Below, piece by piece: positions 16,588 to 24,299 of a stretch of DNA of 64,000 nucleotides. This DNA is from a virus, in the IMG/VR virus record IMGVR_UViG_3300021520_000002, positions 124,001 to 188,000 of that record. One strand, written 5' to 3'. Position 1 is the first letter of the stretch. Each line of letters starts with the position of its first letter. The notes under the pieces are model-generated. The model saw only the letters and a program-made list of their open reading frames with translations. It had not been told where the DNA came from and did no database searches. A program made the position numbers and the translations under genes.

Positions 16588-17438
16588 ATTACAAAACCAC
16601 GACTTAAATATTCTTCAATATCATCATCAATATCAACATTAGGATGATCAATACTTGATTCAAATATTTTTCCAGTTCTAAGATTCTGTAAAATTTCACT
16701 TACTGGTTTATCTTTTTCTTCTTCTTTTCTCTTTAATGTTTCATCTACAATTCTATTAAGAATTATAAGATTTTTATTATCTATTTCAGATTTAGGAATT
16801 TGCATATCGAAAATATCCATAAATCCTATTTCAACAAACTGTATTCCAGTCCATAATCTGAATTTCTTTTCTACTTGAAAAACATCTGAATCTTCATTTA
16901 ATTTGCCGATAACTCCAAAGAAACACATTATAGCATTTCTTTCATCTTTATCATCAGTATCTGAAAAATTAGCACTCATAGAATGATGACTATGAATCTG
17001 TAAATATCTTATATAACTCATGTTATTTTCCATGCTACCATATTTGTAATTAGAAGCTCCTGGGGAGACATCTTGTTCCATAATTTCTAAATGAAATTTT
17101 CTCGATGGTTTGTGATAGTATAAATTTAAAGTCAATTCAGATTTAATTTTACCATATATATATTTAAACATTTCAACAATCTGAATGAAATATTTTATAG
17201 ATGGCTTTGGAAGATTAAGTTTAAAAATTGTATTACCATCAATATTATTCAAATTGCTGTTGTTATAATCAATATTTAATTTATCATAAATTATTGCAAA
17301 TTCATTTTTTAATACATTATATATACCGTTACCGGCAAAAACTATATTTTTAAATTCAAGATCTTTTTCAAAATTTAAACTATTATCATAAAAATGTATA
17401 CTTGTTAAACTACCTTCATTGAAGTGCTTTAGATTCAT
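16584..17438 (-). CDS. JAMM/MPN-type metalloprotease (PRTRC protein A-like)
   Basis: 284 residues. The zinc motif is complete: HSH at 149-151, seven residues, then Ser159, two residues, then Asp162 (HxHx7SxxD). A Glu near 118-121 could be the catalytic acid. Such enzymes cleave ubiquitin-like proteins from targets or trim their C-termini. The N-terminal ~100 residues resemble the extra domain found in PRTRC system protein A (inference). It overlaps the E2-like gene by 23 bases and the E1 gene by 4 bases. Confidence 0.85.
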   Translation of the reverse strand: MNLKHFNEGSLTSIHFYDNSLNFEKDLEFKNIVFAGNGIYNVLKNEFAIIYDKLNIDYNNSNLNNIDGNTIFKLNLPKPSIKYFIQIVEMFKYIYGKIKSELTLNLYYHKPSRKFHLEIMEQDVSPGASNYKYGSMENNMSYIRYLQIHSHHSMSANFSDTDDKDERNAIMCFFGVIGKLNEDSDVFQVEKKFRLWTGIQFVEIGFMDIFDMQIPKSEIDNKNLIILNRIVDETLKRKEEEKDKPVSEILQNLRTGKIFESSIDHPNVDIDDDIEEYLSRGFVI

Positions 17439-18255
17439 ATGTAAGTATCTCCTGTGGTATATTTGGACTTATTATAAAAATTGAAGGATCAATTTCTTCT
17501 GGATTTGTTTGACTTAAATAGTAAAATGCATCTAAAATAGATATTTGACTAAATTGTTTATTTAATACTTTTCCTTTTATAGATTCAATTTCATATGTTG
17601 TTTTTGCATCTTTTCCATATTGAAGATGAAATCCATAATGTTCATTGAAAGTTGTTGAAATAATTCTAACATATTGATTTTCTAAAGTGTTTAATTTATT
17701 TCCATTATAACCACCAAAACACATGTTATCCTGGTTTTCAGTATTTCCATATGGTAATCTATAATATGTATAATAATTATTTTTTGATTTAATTTTCATA
17801 AAAATTTTATTAGCTGAACTGACATCTCTATCAAAAACTTGCCCTAATATAAATAATTGAAATATTGGAAACTCACCAGAAATATTTGTAACAAGATTAC
17901 CCTTAGTTGCAGTAAATGTTTCTGTTTGAATTTCTTTAAAATCATTTATTAAAAATTTTTTATTATCAATTCTTATATTTAGAAAAATTTTCCGATAAGA
18001 TTCATCAAATAAGGGTGTAAATTGTTCTACATGATCATGTGTAAATTTTATATATCCATTGAAACATTTTTTCCAAGAAGTTTCAATTTCTAGATATTTT
18101 AAATAATTACCAACCATCTCTTCACTAATTACTATTGATTTTCCATCTTTTTCAACAATAAATTCTCTTGAATCTTTAATTGCATAAATTATATATTCAA
18201 ACGGATTAAGACCAACATCAACTTCTTTTATTATATTAAAAGAATATTTTTTCAC
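17416..18255 (-). CDS. E2-like protein (PRTRC protein B-like)
   Basis: 279 residues. The segment YYRLPYGNTENQDNMCFGG (about 164-182) resembles the E2-like active site of PRTRC system protein B, where an aromatic-rich strand, P-F/Y and N precede a conserved Cys. Cys179 is the candidate that would carry the ubiquitin-like thioester. The preceding FPIFQLFILGQV strand and the following helix fit the E2 fold. The assignment rests on this motif plus position between the UBL and the JAMM/E1 genes. There is one other notable Cys (64). Confidence 0.7.
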   Translation of the reverse strand: MKKYSFNIIKEVDVGLNPFEYIIYAIKDSREFIVEKDGKSIVISEEMVGNYLKYLEIETSWKKCFNGYIKFTHDHVEQFTPLFDESYRKIFLNIRIDNKKFLINDFKEIQTETFTATKGNLVTNISGEFPIFQLFILGQVFDRDVSSANKIFMKIKSKNNYYTYYRLPYGNTENQDNMCFGGYNGNKLNTLENQYVRIISTTFNEHYGFHLQYGKDAKTTYEIESIKGKVLNKQFSQISILDAFYYLSQTNPEEIDPSIFIISPNIPQEILTYESKALQ

Positions 18256-18267
18256 CTTCGCTCCTTT

Positions 18268-18717
18268 TTAGAAAACTATATCATCAATAATTAATTTATC
18301 TTTGTATTCTTCTTCTTGTGGTTTTGAAACTTCAACTTTTTGATCATCAATATTAATTTCAAAATTAGTAAATAATGAATGTGTGTTTTTAAATAATCGG
18401 TAATAATAATTAGCATCTCTTTTGTGAATATTTCTTTTTGATTGTGCATACACATCAAGATCTAAAATAAACATTTTTGATAAAAGATTTTTTTCTAATT
18501 CTTCTAATTTTTCAATAAATTCAGTACAAGGTAGATTTTGAAATAGTATTAATTTTTCTTTATATTCATGTCTAATCGGCTCTGATATAATTATCATATC
18601 AAATTTAGAAGCTTTTTTATTATATGCTACATGTGTTAGATCAGCAACACCGTTACGACAAGTTTTTTCAAATTCTTCATCATCAAATACTAGTGATCTG
18701 TATATTTGTTTTGTCAT
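18268..18717 (-). CDS. Unknown protein in ubiquitin-like operon, 149 aa
   Basis: Not recognised. Starts MTKQIYRSLVFDDEEF, contains two Cys (TCRNG and PCTEF), mixed strands and helices, and an acidic C-terminus (PQEEEYKDKLIIDDIVF). It is translated within the conjugation operon between another unknown and the E2-like gene, so it may be a substrate adaptor or target. It overlaps the upstream gene by 35 bases. The RBS AAGGA lies 9 bases from the ATG. Confidence 0.75.
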   Translation of the reverse strand: MTKQIYRSLVFDDEEFEKTCRNGVADLTHVAYNKKASKFDMIIISEPIRHEYKEKLILFQNLPCTEFIEKLEELEKNLLSKMFILDLDVYAQSKRNIHKRDANYYYRLFKNTHSLFTNFEINIDDQKVEVSKPQEEEYKDKLIIDDIVF

Positions 18718-19207
18718 CGATTATATCCTTTATAAGTTTATTAAAATTTAAAATTATAAATATTAGTTTACTAATTCGATCTTGTTGTTTAATTTCATCA
18801 ATATGAATTTTTTTGAGATCGGCAATTTTTTGAAAAATTATTTTTCTTTTATCTAAAAATTGATATGTTTTGTGTATATCCCAAGTAGTTGGTAATCTAT
18901 TACGAGCATAGTTATAACTATTATAATAATAAGTTGGTGTTCTAAGACGAAACACATCAGAAATAATACTATGAAAATTTTCAGCTTTACTTTTTAATGT
19001 ATATGTTATTGTGCTTATATCAATATATTTAATAAAAGTATTTATTAAATTTTTTTTAAAATATTCTTTTAATAATTTGATAAATATTAATTGATCAACT
19101 ATTTGAATATTATGAAAATAATCTCTTACTTGAATAACCATGAACATATCAAGAATTGAAAAATCGTTTTGAAAATCTGTTATTTGTATTTTTTCATTTA
19201 TCAGCAT
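18683..19207 (-). CDS. Unknown helical protein in ubiquitin-like operon, 174 aa
   Basis: Mostly helical, basic in the middle (FRLRTPTYYYNSYNYARNR), with long hydrophobic helices and no Cys. Its place after the UBL gene is where PRTRC cassettes carry their F protein, but I see no sequence match I would defend. It begins after a hairpin that separates it from the UBL gene. Confidence 0.75.
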   Translation of the reverse strand: MLINEKIQITDFQNDFSILDMFMVIQVRDYFHNIQIVDQLIFIKLLKEYFKKNLINTFIKYIDISTITYTLKSKAENFHSIISDVFRLRTPTYYYNSYNYARNRLPTTWDIHKTYQFLDKRKIIFQKIADLKKIHIDEIKQQDRISKLIFIILNFNKLIKDIIDDKTNIQITSI

Positions 19208-19228
19208 TTATCATCCTAATTAAAATTT

Positions 19229-19263
19229 CCAATTGGGACACTCTTATTGAGCATCCCAATTGG
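19229..19263 (-). terminator. Intra-operon hairpin, probable attenuator
   Basis: CCAATTGGGA and TCCCAATTGG form a 10-bp stem, extended inside by partial pairing. It lies between the UBL stop and the next gene of the same operon. No promoter motif follows, so downstream genes depend on read-through; the hairpin probably sets UBL above enzyme levels. Confidence 0.65.
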
Positions 19264-19273
19264 ATTTAGTTTG

Positions 19274-19657
19274 TTAACCTTTTGTACCAGCTGTTACAGC
19301 AAATGCAATTGTTTTTACACCATTAGATTCTGTAATCTTGACTTTCTCTTTTACAATTTCCTTGAAATAACTGGACAACATATCAAATGCTTGATCTACT
19401 GTCAACTCTTTTTCCACCGTTTTAATTACGTTGTTATTAACAACAAGAGATGTTTTTACTTTTGGAGCAGGTGGAGCTTTTGGAGCTGCTGCTTTTGCTG
19501 GGGCTTTCTTTCCACTTACTGGAAGAGATCCTTCAGCTTCTGTAAATTTCTTCTTACAAATTTTACAAATAAATAACTGTTCACCAGCTTTGTTAAAACC
19601 CTTCTTTGTTACTTCCGCGCTTGTTTTGCAATTCGGACAATACATAATTGTTGCCAT
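19274..19657 (-). CDS. Zinc-ribbon fused to a ubiquitin-like protein (PRTRC protein C-like)
   Basis: 127 residues. An N-terminal zinc ribbon (CPNC 7-10, CKIC 31-34) is followed by an Ala/Pro/Lys linker (about 49-67) and a 60-residue beta-grasp-like domain. The end is FAVTAGTKG; PRTRC protein C also ends in GTKG, and a terminal Gly is what an E1 activates. The enzymes follow in the same operon (E2-like, JAMM, E1). In other systems the UBL is conjugated to a target; the fused zinc ribbon is an unusual addition that may bind nucleic acid or a protein. Codon use is richer in G+C than its neighbours, suggesting high expression. Own promoter, RBS AGGAGGCAG. Confidence 0.75.
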   Translation of the reverse strand: MATIMYCPNCKTSAEVTKKGFNKAGEQLFICKICKKKFTEAEGSLPVSGKKAPAKAAAPKAPPAPKVKTSLVVNNNVIKTVEKELTVDQAFDMLSSYFKEIVKEKVKITESNGVKTIAFAVTAGTKG

Positions 19658-19708
19658 TTCTGCCTCCTATTTTTTGTTTGAAATAAAATATAAATCTTAA
19701 TTCAATCT

Positions 19709-19726
19709 AATTATTTCTATATGAGA
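19709..19726 (-). promoter_or_regulatory. Promoter of the ubiquitin-like operon
   Basis: Minus-strand TCTCATATAGAAATAATT, two changes from consensus, about 52 bases upstream of the UBL start. No other copy lies inside the operon, so all six genes likely share it. Confidence 0.6.
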
Positions 19727-19743
19727 TTCTTAAATATTAAATT

Positions 19744-19914
19744 TCATATTGAATTATCTATTGATATTAAAAGATTTCTAATATCCATCAACAATTCAAT
19801 TTGAATTACATCTGCTGTTTTTACTACAAATGATTTAGAACAGATTTTTTTAATTTCTTCATTTGTTCTCATATTATGTTCTTTAAAGTAATCTTCTATA
19901 TATTTATCATTCAT
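19744..19914 (-). CDS. Small helical protein, 56 aa
   Basis: Starts MNDKYIEDYFKEHN at an ATG overlapping the upstream gene's stop by 8 bases, and ends in LLISIDNSI. Coupled translation supports it. No family recognised. Its end lies just before the UBL operon promoter. Confidence 0.6.
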   Translation of the reverse strand: MNDKYIEDYFKEHNMRTNEEIKKICSKSFVVKTADVIQIELLMDIRNLLISIDNSI

Positions 19915-20314
19915 CTTTATCTTCTTCTAATATAAATTCATCAACAATTTCATCAACAGTTTTTCCAAACACTTCAATACCACTTTTTGAAAATTTATTA
20001 CAAGTTAATAAAGTTATAACAGCTTCTACATTTGCTGTAATAGTTCTTTCAAGTTCATCATTTTCTAAATCATGTAAATAATCTTCACAATCTCCAGTGA
20101 GACATTTTAGTGATAAATCGAATACAGCATTATATAATTCTGAATCTTTTGTATCATCTAACCAACTATCCATAATTTCTTTAATTTGTTTTATTACAAA
20201 TTTCCAAAATTCTTTAGATTCTTCATCAAAAGAAAATATTAAAGTTTCCCAATCAGTATGTGTATCTGAACCATATTTTTGAACAAGATCAGATATTATC
20301 CAAGAATTAGACAT
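19907..20314 (-). CDS. Acidic hypothetical protein, 135 aa
   Basis: Helical, strongly acidic (ends FILEEDKDE) with one CEDYLHDLENDE stretch. Good RBS AAGGAGATTAAT. It sits between the unknown at 20325 and the small protein at 19744. No family recognised. Confidence 0.7.
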   Translation of the reverse strand: MSNSWIISDLVQKYGSDTHTDWETLIFSFDEESKEFWKFVIKQIKEIMDSWLDDTKDSELYNAVFDLSLKCLTGDCEDYLHDLENDELERTITANVEAVITLLTCNKFSKSGIEVFGKTVDEIVDEFILEEDKDE

Positions 20315-20324
20315 ATTAATCTCC

Positions 20325-21194
20325 TTATATTTTTGTTGATAGTATAATTGGATAAAGAAATGTTTTTAGATAGTTCTTTGGATCAATATTTTTATGATCA
20401 CTAATATATTTTCCATCTGTTCCTAAATATTTTTCATTTTCACATGAATAATAATCTTTTAAGATCTCACGTAAATTATTCAGAATTATTATATTGAAAT
20501 AATTTTCTGAATAAATCTTTTGAATTTTTTTATAATCTATTGGATTACCACTAAGAACATCAATTATAATATCATAAAGTTTCTTTGGAAGGTATTTATA
20601 AGTACCTTTGATTATCAGTTCCTTATTCTTCCAAAAATAACTTGTTCTATTAGATCTAATATATCTTTCGTGATAATCTAAATGAAATTTAAAACCTTTT
20701 TCTAATATAAATTCAGAAAATTTTCCACATGGTTCTTGATTTGTTTCTGTTAAGTTCCATAATTTTTGTCCAATTTCTGTATTGCATAAGACAACAGCTC
20801 CATCCTTTTTAAGTTCTAGTAAAAGATTTTCACCGCTCTCAAATAATAATCCCATCGTAATAATTTTACAAATCATATTAATTTGTCTTAATTCTTCTGT
20901 GTTTTTTAAATTGATAGCTATAAAGATATTTCTTGCTTTCTTTTCAACTATAGAATTCATCTCTTTAACAAATTTATCATTTGGGTCAAACATATTATTA
21001 ATGATAGTTGCATAAGCATTTCTTGTATCAAATTCAATTATAAAATTTGATTCATCACTTATACATGAAATGAATTGTTTAGAACTATCGGCAAAATACC
21101 AACTTATAGCTTTATCGATTTTAGAAATTTCTTCATACTCTTTAGGAAATTTAATTTCTGAATATAATTTTACTAAATTATTAAAGAAACTCAT
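20325..21194 (-). CDS. Unknown protein with family B polymerase-like motifs, 289 aa
   Basis: Around residue 54 it reads EFDTRNAYATIINNMF, which resembles motif A of family B polymerases (D..S.YP..I). KKDGAVVLC at 129-137 could be a degenerate motif C. FHLDYHERYIRS...YFWKNKELIIKGTYKYLP (170-203) resembles the polymerase thumb (E..Y.R...KKKY...KG...P). A motif B-like CKIITMGLL precedes. The spacing between B and C is far shorter than usual and key residues differ, so activity is doubtful. It could be a reduced or decayed polymerase palm. A terminator hairpin precedes it. Confidence 0.45.
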   Translation of the reverse strand: MSFFNNLVKLYSEIKFPKEYEEISKIDKAISWYFADSSKQFISCISDESNFIIEFDTRNAYATIINNMFDPNDKFVKEMNSIVEKKARNIFIAINLKNTEELRQINMICKIITMGLLFESGENLLLELKKDGAVVLCNTEIGQKLWNLTETNQEPCGKFSEFILEKGFKFHLDYHERYIRSNRTSYFWKNKELIIKGTYKYLPKKLYDIIIDVLSGNPIDYKKIQKIYSENYFNIIILNNLREILKDYYSCENEKYLGTDGKYISDHKNIDPKNYLKTFLYPIILSTKI

Positions 21195-21213
21195 ATTTTA
21201 ACCTCATTAAAAA

Positions 21214-21245
21214 ATCGGCAAGATCTATTTCTAAATCTTGCCGAT
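21214..21245 (-). terminator. GAAA-tetraloop hairpin made of inverted ATCGGCAA
   Basis: AATCGGCAAGAT and ATCTTGCCGATT stem with a minus-strand TTAGAAATAG loop, right after the stop at 21252, followed by a T/A-rich run. Twin of the hairpins at 303 and 46892. Confidence 0.65.
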
Positions 21246-21251
21246 TTTTAT

Positions 21252-21821
21252 TTAAATTGTTTTCATAAATTCTTGATAGATATATAAATCTTTAACAATA
21301 TATATCTCTTGAATCTGTGGAAAATCATTTTTAGTTTGAATATACCATGAGAAGTAAGCTTCTGCAATAGGAACATCTTTCTTTAAATATATTCCATTGG
21401 TTCTTTTTCTCATTTGAATAACATCAATATATAATGTTAAAACTAAATTCTCAATAATAATATGGTCAAAACTTTCTGATTTCTGATCTGGAATCGACTG
21501 ACAATAATAACTATCAGATTTCACAAATATATTATCAAATATTCCACTAGTTATTTCTTTACTTCCAGGTTCTGTTATATTAAGTTTTAAACCAGCTGGA
21601 TATGATATTTTAATTCTAGGTTTATAATCTACAGTTATAACATTTGGTGATATTGTTGTTGCATTTGATAGATTCATATCATGTGTAAGAATAATTGATG
21701 CTATATCTGGCATTTGTGATTCAACTATACATGAATCTGTTGGTGGTGTACAAAAAATTATATTTTTCGTTTTATCGATTTTATTCAAAAATTCTGGATC
21801 TATCTCTTTTAATATTTTCAT
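21252..21821 (-). CDS. Hypothetical protein, 189 aa
   Basis: Beta-rich protein starting MKILKEIDPEFLNKID. CTPPTDSCIVES contains two Cys. The C-terminus reads QIQEIYIVKDLYIYQEF. It overlaps the stop of the second SSB gene by 4 bases (ATGA), so a role with single-stranded DNA is conceivable but unsupported. Confidence 0.7.
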   Translation of the reverse strand: MKILKEIDPEFLNKIDKTKNIIFCTPPTDSCIVESQMPDIASIILTHDMNLSNATTISPNVITVDYKPRIKISYPAGLKLNITEPGSKEITSGIFDNIFVKSDSYYCQSIPDQKSESFDHIIIENLVLTLYIDVIQMRKRTNGIYLKKDVPIAEAYFSWYIQTKNDFPQIQEIYIVKDLYIYQEFMKTI

Positions 21822-22252
21822 GATAAACTCTCCGTTTGATTTGGGTATTCTTCAGTTAATTCTTCTCCAATATCATCATCTTCAATAATTTCCACATTTT
21901 CATTTTCATGTGTAATATGAATTGCATTTGCCCATTTTTTAACTTCAGAAGCTTTAATTTCAGCAACTGGTATTTTAATACCATCTTTTTCTCTGTTTCT
22001 GTAAGATAAAGCTCCTTCAATTAATACAAGTTGACCCTCTTTAATACCTCTAACAGTATTTTCTGCTAACTTTCCCCAACAAACAATTCTATGCCACTTT
22101 TTAAGTTTCTGTAATTCTCCACTTTTGTTTTTATAATGATCTATTGTACTGATAGAAAAGTTTGTAACTGAAGTATTATTCTTTGTATGTCTCAGTTCTG
22201 GTGTTGCTCCAACATTACCTACCAATATTACTTTGTTGTAATTTCTAGACAT
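21818..22252 (-). CDS. ssb: Single-stranded DNA-binding protein (second of two)
   Basis: 144 residues with the SSB OB-fold pattern: VILVGNVGATPELRHTKNN, KKWHRIVCWGKLAENTVRGI, LVLIEGALSYRNRE. The acidic tail ends EEYPNQTESLS rather than in the DDIPF-like tip of the other SSB at 13841. The two are clearly different in sequence, so they are not a recent duplication. Possibly specialised for replication versus recombination or annealing. Confidence 0.92.
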   Translation of the reverse strand: MSRNYNKVILVGNVGATPELRHTKNNTSVTNFSISTIDHYKNKSGELQKLKKWHRIVCWGKLAENTVRGIKEGQLVLIEGALSYRNREKDGIKIPVAEIKASEVKKWANAIHITHENENVEIIEDDDIGEELTEEYPNQTESLS

Positions 22253-22279
22253 TGTAGCACCTCTTCTTTATTTAGTATT

Positions 22280-23062
22280 TTACTTCAACATATTTTGAGC
22301 CATTAAATTAAAACCAGTTGTATAAACAAATTGACAAGCTAATAGAAATGCATCTTTTTGTGTGTCTATAAAATCATAAAAGTAGGAACCAAATTTTGGA
22401 TCTCTAACAATTAATCTTATATGTGCTTCATCTTTTTGAATTTGACAAACTGGTCTTGAATGTTGCCAATCAGCTCCAGTATCTTGAAATAATTGTTCCA
22501 TACAAGTCATATCTAATTTAGCTTTTCTAACAATATTAAAAGCTGCCATAGGATAAATTGTTCCAGAAACTGTTCTTTTCATATTACCTAAAAACGCAAC
22601 ATTTCCAGATATTGAATTTTGTGTCAAATCAAAGAAAGACATTCTTAAATTACCAAAACTAATATTGTATGATAGAACAACAAAATGAGCTTCTTTCTGA
22701 ATAGGTTGTTCTGGTGGTGTTTTAGAATATTTTGAATTTAATAACCAAAATAAATCTAAAATTTTATACTTATCTTTTTCTTGAGTTGGTGCTGGAGTAT
22801 CCATTAGATTTGGTGGACTTCCAAATGGTGGAATATCAATTTCTGGTTGATTTACCACTGAAGCTCCAAATGGTGGAGCATTAATTCCTGGTTGAACCAA
22901 TGTTTGAGAGCCAAATGGACTTTCATCATGAACATCTAATACTTCTCCGCCAAAATTTTCTTGATCACCAACTTGTTCATTAATTACTGGAGTTTGATTT
23001 CCAGTTTGCATAAATATTGGTGGTGGTGCGCTAAAGGGTGGTTTATCATAACCATTACTCAT
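22280..23062 (-). CDS. Proline-rich N-terminus, unknown C-terminal domain, 260 aa
   Basis: The first ~95 residues are disordered, with repeats of (A/I)PPFG(A/S) and FGSQ, followed by Gln/Pro-rich sequence. Residues ~100-260 form an unrecognised beta-rich domain with two Cys (MTCMEQLF, RPVCQIQ). It may be an ssDNA-associated or virion protein. It sits upstream of SSB in the same unit. Confidence 0.7.
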   Translation of the reverse strand: MSNGYDKPPFSAPPPIFMQTGNQTPVINEQVGDQENFGGEVLDVHDESPFGSQTLVQPGINAPPFGASVVNQPEIDIPPFGSPPNLMDTPAPTQEKDKYKILDLFWLLNSKYSKTPPEQPIQKEAHFVVLSYNISFGNLRMSFFDLTQNSISGNVAFLGNMKRTVSGTIYPMAAFNIVRKAKLDMTCMEQLFQDTGADWQHSRPVCQIQKDEAHIRLIVRDPKFGSYFYDFIDTQKDAFLLACQFVYTTGFNLMAQNMLK

Positions 23063-23074
23063 TACTGCCTCCTA

Positions 23075-23419
23075 TTATAGTTCTACAATTTGTACATTTA
23101 AATTCTTCATTAACCAATTAGCTACTAACTGTCTATGACAGAACTTTTCAGGTCTTTCATAGCATAATATAATTGAATCCTTTCTAATCTCATCAAATAC
23201 TTTTTGAGGATCTAATTTATTAAAATGTTCTTCATAATATCTTTCAATATATTCTGTCATACTAATTCTTCCTTCTTTATAATTACTAACAAGATTCCAA
23301 GATGGACATAATGGTTTATATATTCTAATACCATCAATAGGAGGTCTTGCCGATAAACTTACTAATTGTTCTTTTGGATAATCCTTTAATTTTTTGTTTC
23401 CGAAATAAGATGTCATCAT
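23075..23419 (-). CDS. DUF488-family protein, 114 aa
   Basis: The segment IILCYERPEKFCHRQLVANWL is the hallmark of the DUF488 family (usually LLCaE..P..CHR..va..l), which has a Cys-His arrangement and unknown chemistry. The N-terminus (SLSARPPIDG...YKPLCPSW) also fits phage versions. In some phages members lie near nucleoside-modification genes. Overlaps the next gene by 4 bases. Confidence 0.75.
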   Translation of the reverse strand: MMTSYFGNKKLKDYPKEQLVSLSARPPIDGIRIYKPLCPSWNLVSNYKEGRISMTEYIERYYEEHFNKLDPQKVFDEIRKDSIILCYERPEKFCHRQLVANWLMKNLNVQIVEL

Positions 23420-23616
23420 AGTTCAAAATACCTACTTTTAAGAATTTTGTATTTCTTAATATCTAAATCTGAAAAAATAATCATCGAAATTTTTTTATAA
23501 AAGTCATAATCTAACACATTAGTAAAATCATAAAATTGAATTTCATTAAATGTTTTATTTTGACTTCCACGATTTAAATCTTCTCTACGTAATACTATAT
23601 ATTCATCTTTAATCAT
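23416..23616 (-). CDS. Small protein, 66 aa, paralogous to next gene
   Basis: Starts MIKDEYIVLRRED and ends KYKILKSRYFEL. The neighbour at 23613-23810 starts MKKGEYLLL and ends QYKILKSRYFTP, so the pair arose by duplication. The stretch before the end is hydrophobic alpha/beta. Function unknown. Confidence 0.65.
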   Translation of the reverse strand: MIKDEYIVLRREDLNRGSQNKTFNEIQFYDFTNVLDYDFYKKISMIIFSDLDIKKYKILKSRYFEL

Positions 23617-23810
23617 GGTGTAAAATACCTACTTTTAAGAATTTTATATTGTGTATAAGTTCTATTAGCAAGAATAACTAATTCAGTCTCTCTAATCAAT
23701 TCTATTATTTCTATAGGAAATAAGTTAATATCAATTTTTTCAAATGGAAGTTTTGGATCTACTGGAAATATATCAAATTCATCTAATAATAAATATTCAC
23801 CTTTTTTCAT
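23613..23810 (-). CDS. Small protein, 65 aa, paralogous to previous gene
   Basis: I choose the ATG at 23810 because the resulting start MKKGEYLLL aligns with the paralogue's MIKDEYIVL and has AGAGGA upstream. In-frame ATGs at 23849 and 23837 lie inside the preceding small gene. Shares KILKSRYF with the paralogue. Confidence 0.65.
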   Translation of the reverse strand: MKKGEYLLLDEFDIFPVDPKLPFEKIDINLFPIEIIELIRETELVILANRTYTQYKILKSRYFTP

Positions 23811-23920
23811 GTTCCATTCCTCTTTGATTTTTTCCATGCTTCTTTCCAAGTTAACGATAAATCTGGATTTAAAGGATTACAAGCTTTTAAAATAATTAAA
23901 ATATATCTTATAATTCTCAT
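23807..23920 (-). CDS. Very small protein, 37 aa
   Basis: MRIIRYILIILKAC, then NPDLSLTWKEAWKKSKRNGT. It ends with an ATGA overlap onto the next gene. The SLTW(K)EAW motif is a recurrent feature of tiny phage peptides. Supported mainly by tiling between neighbours. Confidence 0.45.
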   Translation of the reverse strand: MRIIRYILIILKACNPLNPDLSLTWKEAWKKSKRNGT

Positions 23921-23922
23921 GT

Positions 23923-24099
23923 TTAATCCTTTATTTCACAATTAATACACTTATCACATCTTACATTTCTTTCTTCTTGATCTCCAATAGAAACTTCAAA
24001 TAATTCACAATACTGTCCACTATCATTAAATTTACATTCAACACTACAGTTATTTCTACCAGTAATTAATATCTCAATTTTTACATATTTTTTTATCAT
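23923..24099 (-). CDS. Cys-rich small protein, 58 aa
   Basis: Starts MIKKYVKIEIL at an ATG overlapping the upstream stop, with NNCSVECKFN, YCELF and RCDKCINCE providing six or seven Cys. Probably a zinc-binding protein. Function unknown. Confidence 0.55.
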   Translation of the reverse strand: MIKKYVKIEILITGRNNCSVECKFNDSGQYCELFEVSIGDQEERNVRCDKCINCEIKD

Positions 24100-24296
24100 G
24101 ATTTATCCTCTTTTTTAATTCCATTTTCTAATTTTAAAAGTCTTTCTGAAATTAATATAAGATCTTTTTCTAAAGGAGAATAATTATGATTAATTAATCT
24201 AGGATTAGAGTCAATTGGTAGTGAAATAATTCTTTCAAGATCTTTATATAAAACATCAATTATTTTATTTATTTGTTTTATATGTTTTTCAAACAT
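24096..24296 (-). CDS. Small helical protein, 66 aa
   Basis: Starts MFEKHIKQINKIIDVL and appears all-helical with leucine/isoleucine heptads near both ends, so it may form a coiled coil. Coupled to its downstream neighbour by a 4-base overlap. Confidence 0.6.
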   Translation of the reverse strand: MFEKHIKQINKIIDVLYKDLERIISLPIDSNPRLINHNYSPLEKDLILISERLLKLENGIKKEDKS

Positions 24297-24299
24297 AAT

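Noticed and set aside
19247-19700. Plus-strand frames (109 and 89 codons) across the UBL gene
   Set aside because: They are antisense shadows with odd composition, and they cross the hairpin and promoter.
23075-23419. DUF488 protein as DpdA (DNA guanine transglycosylase)
   Set aside because: 114 aa is far too short and it lacks TGT-like motifs; it is only a DUF488 protein.
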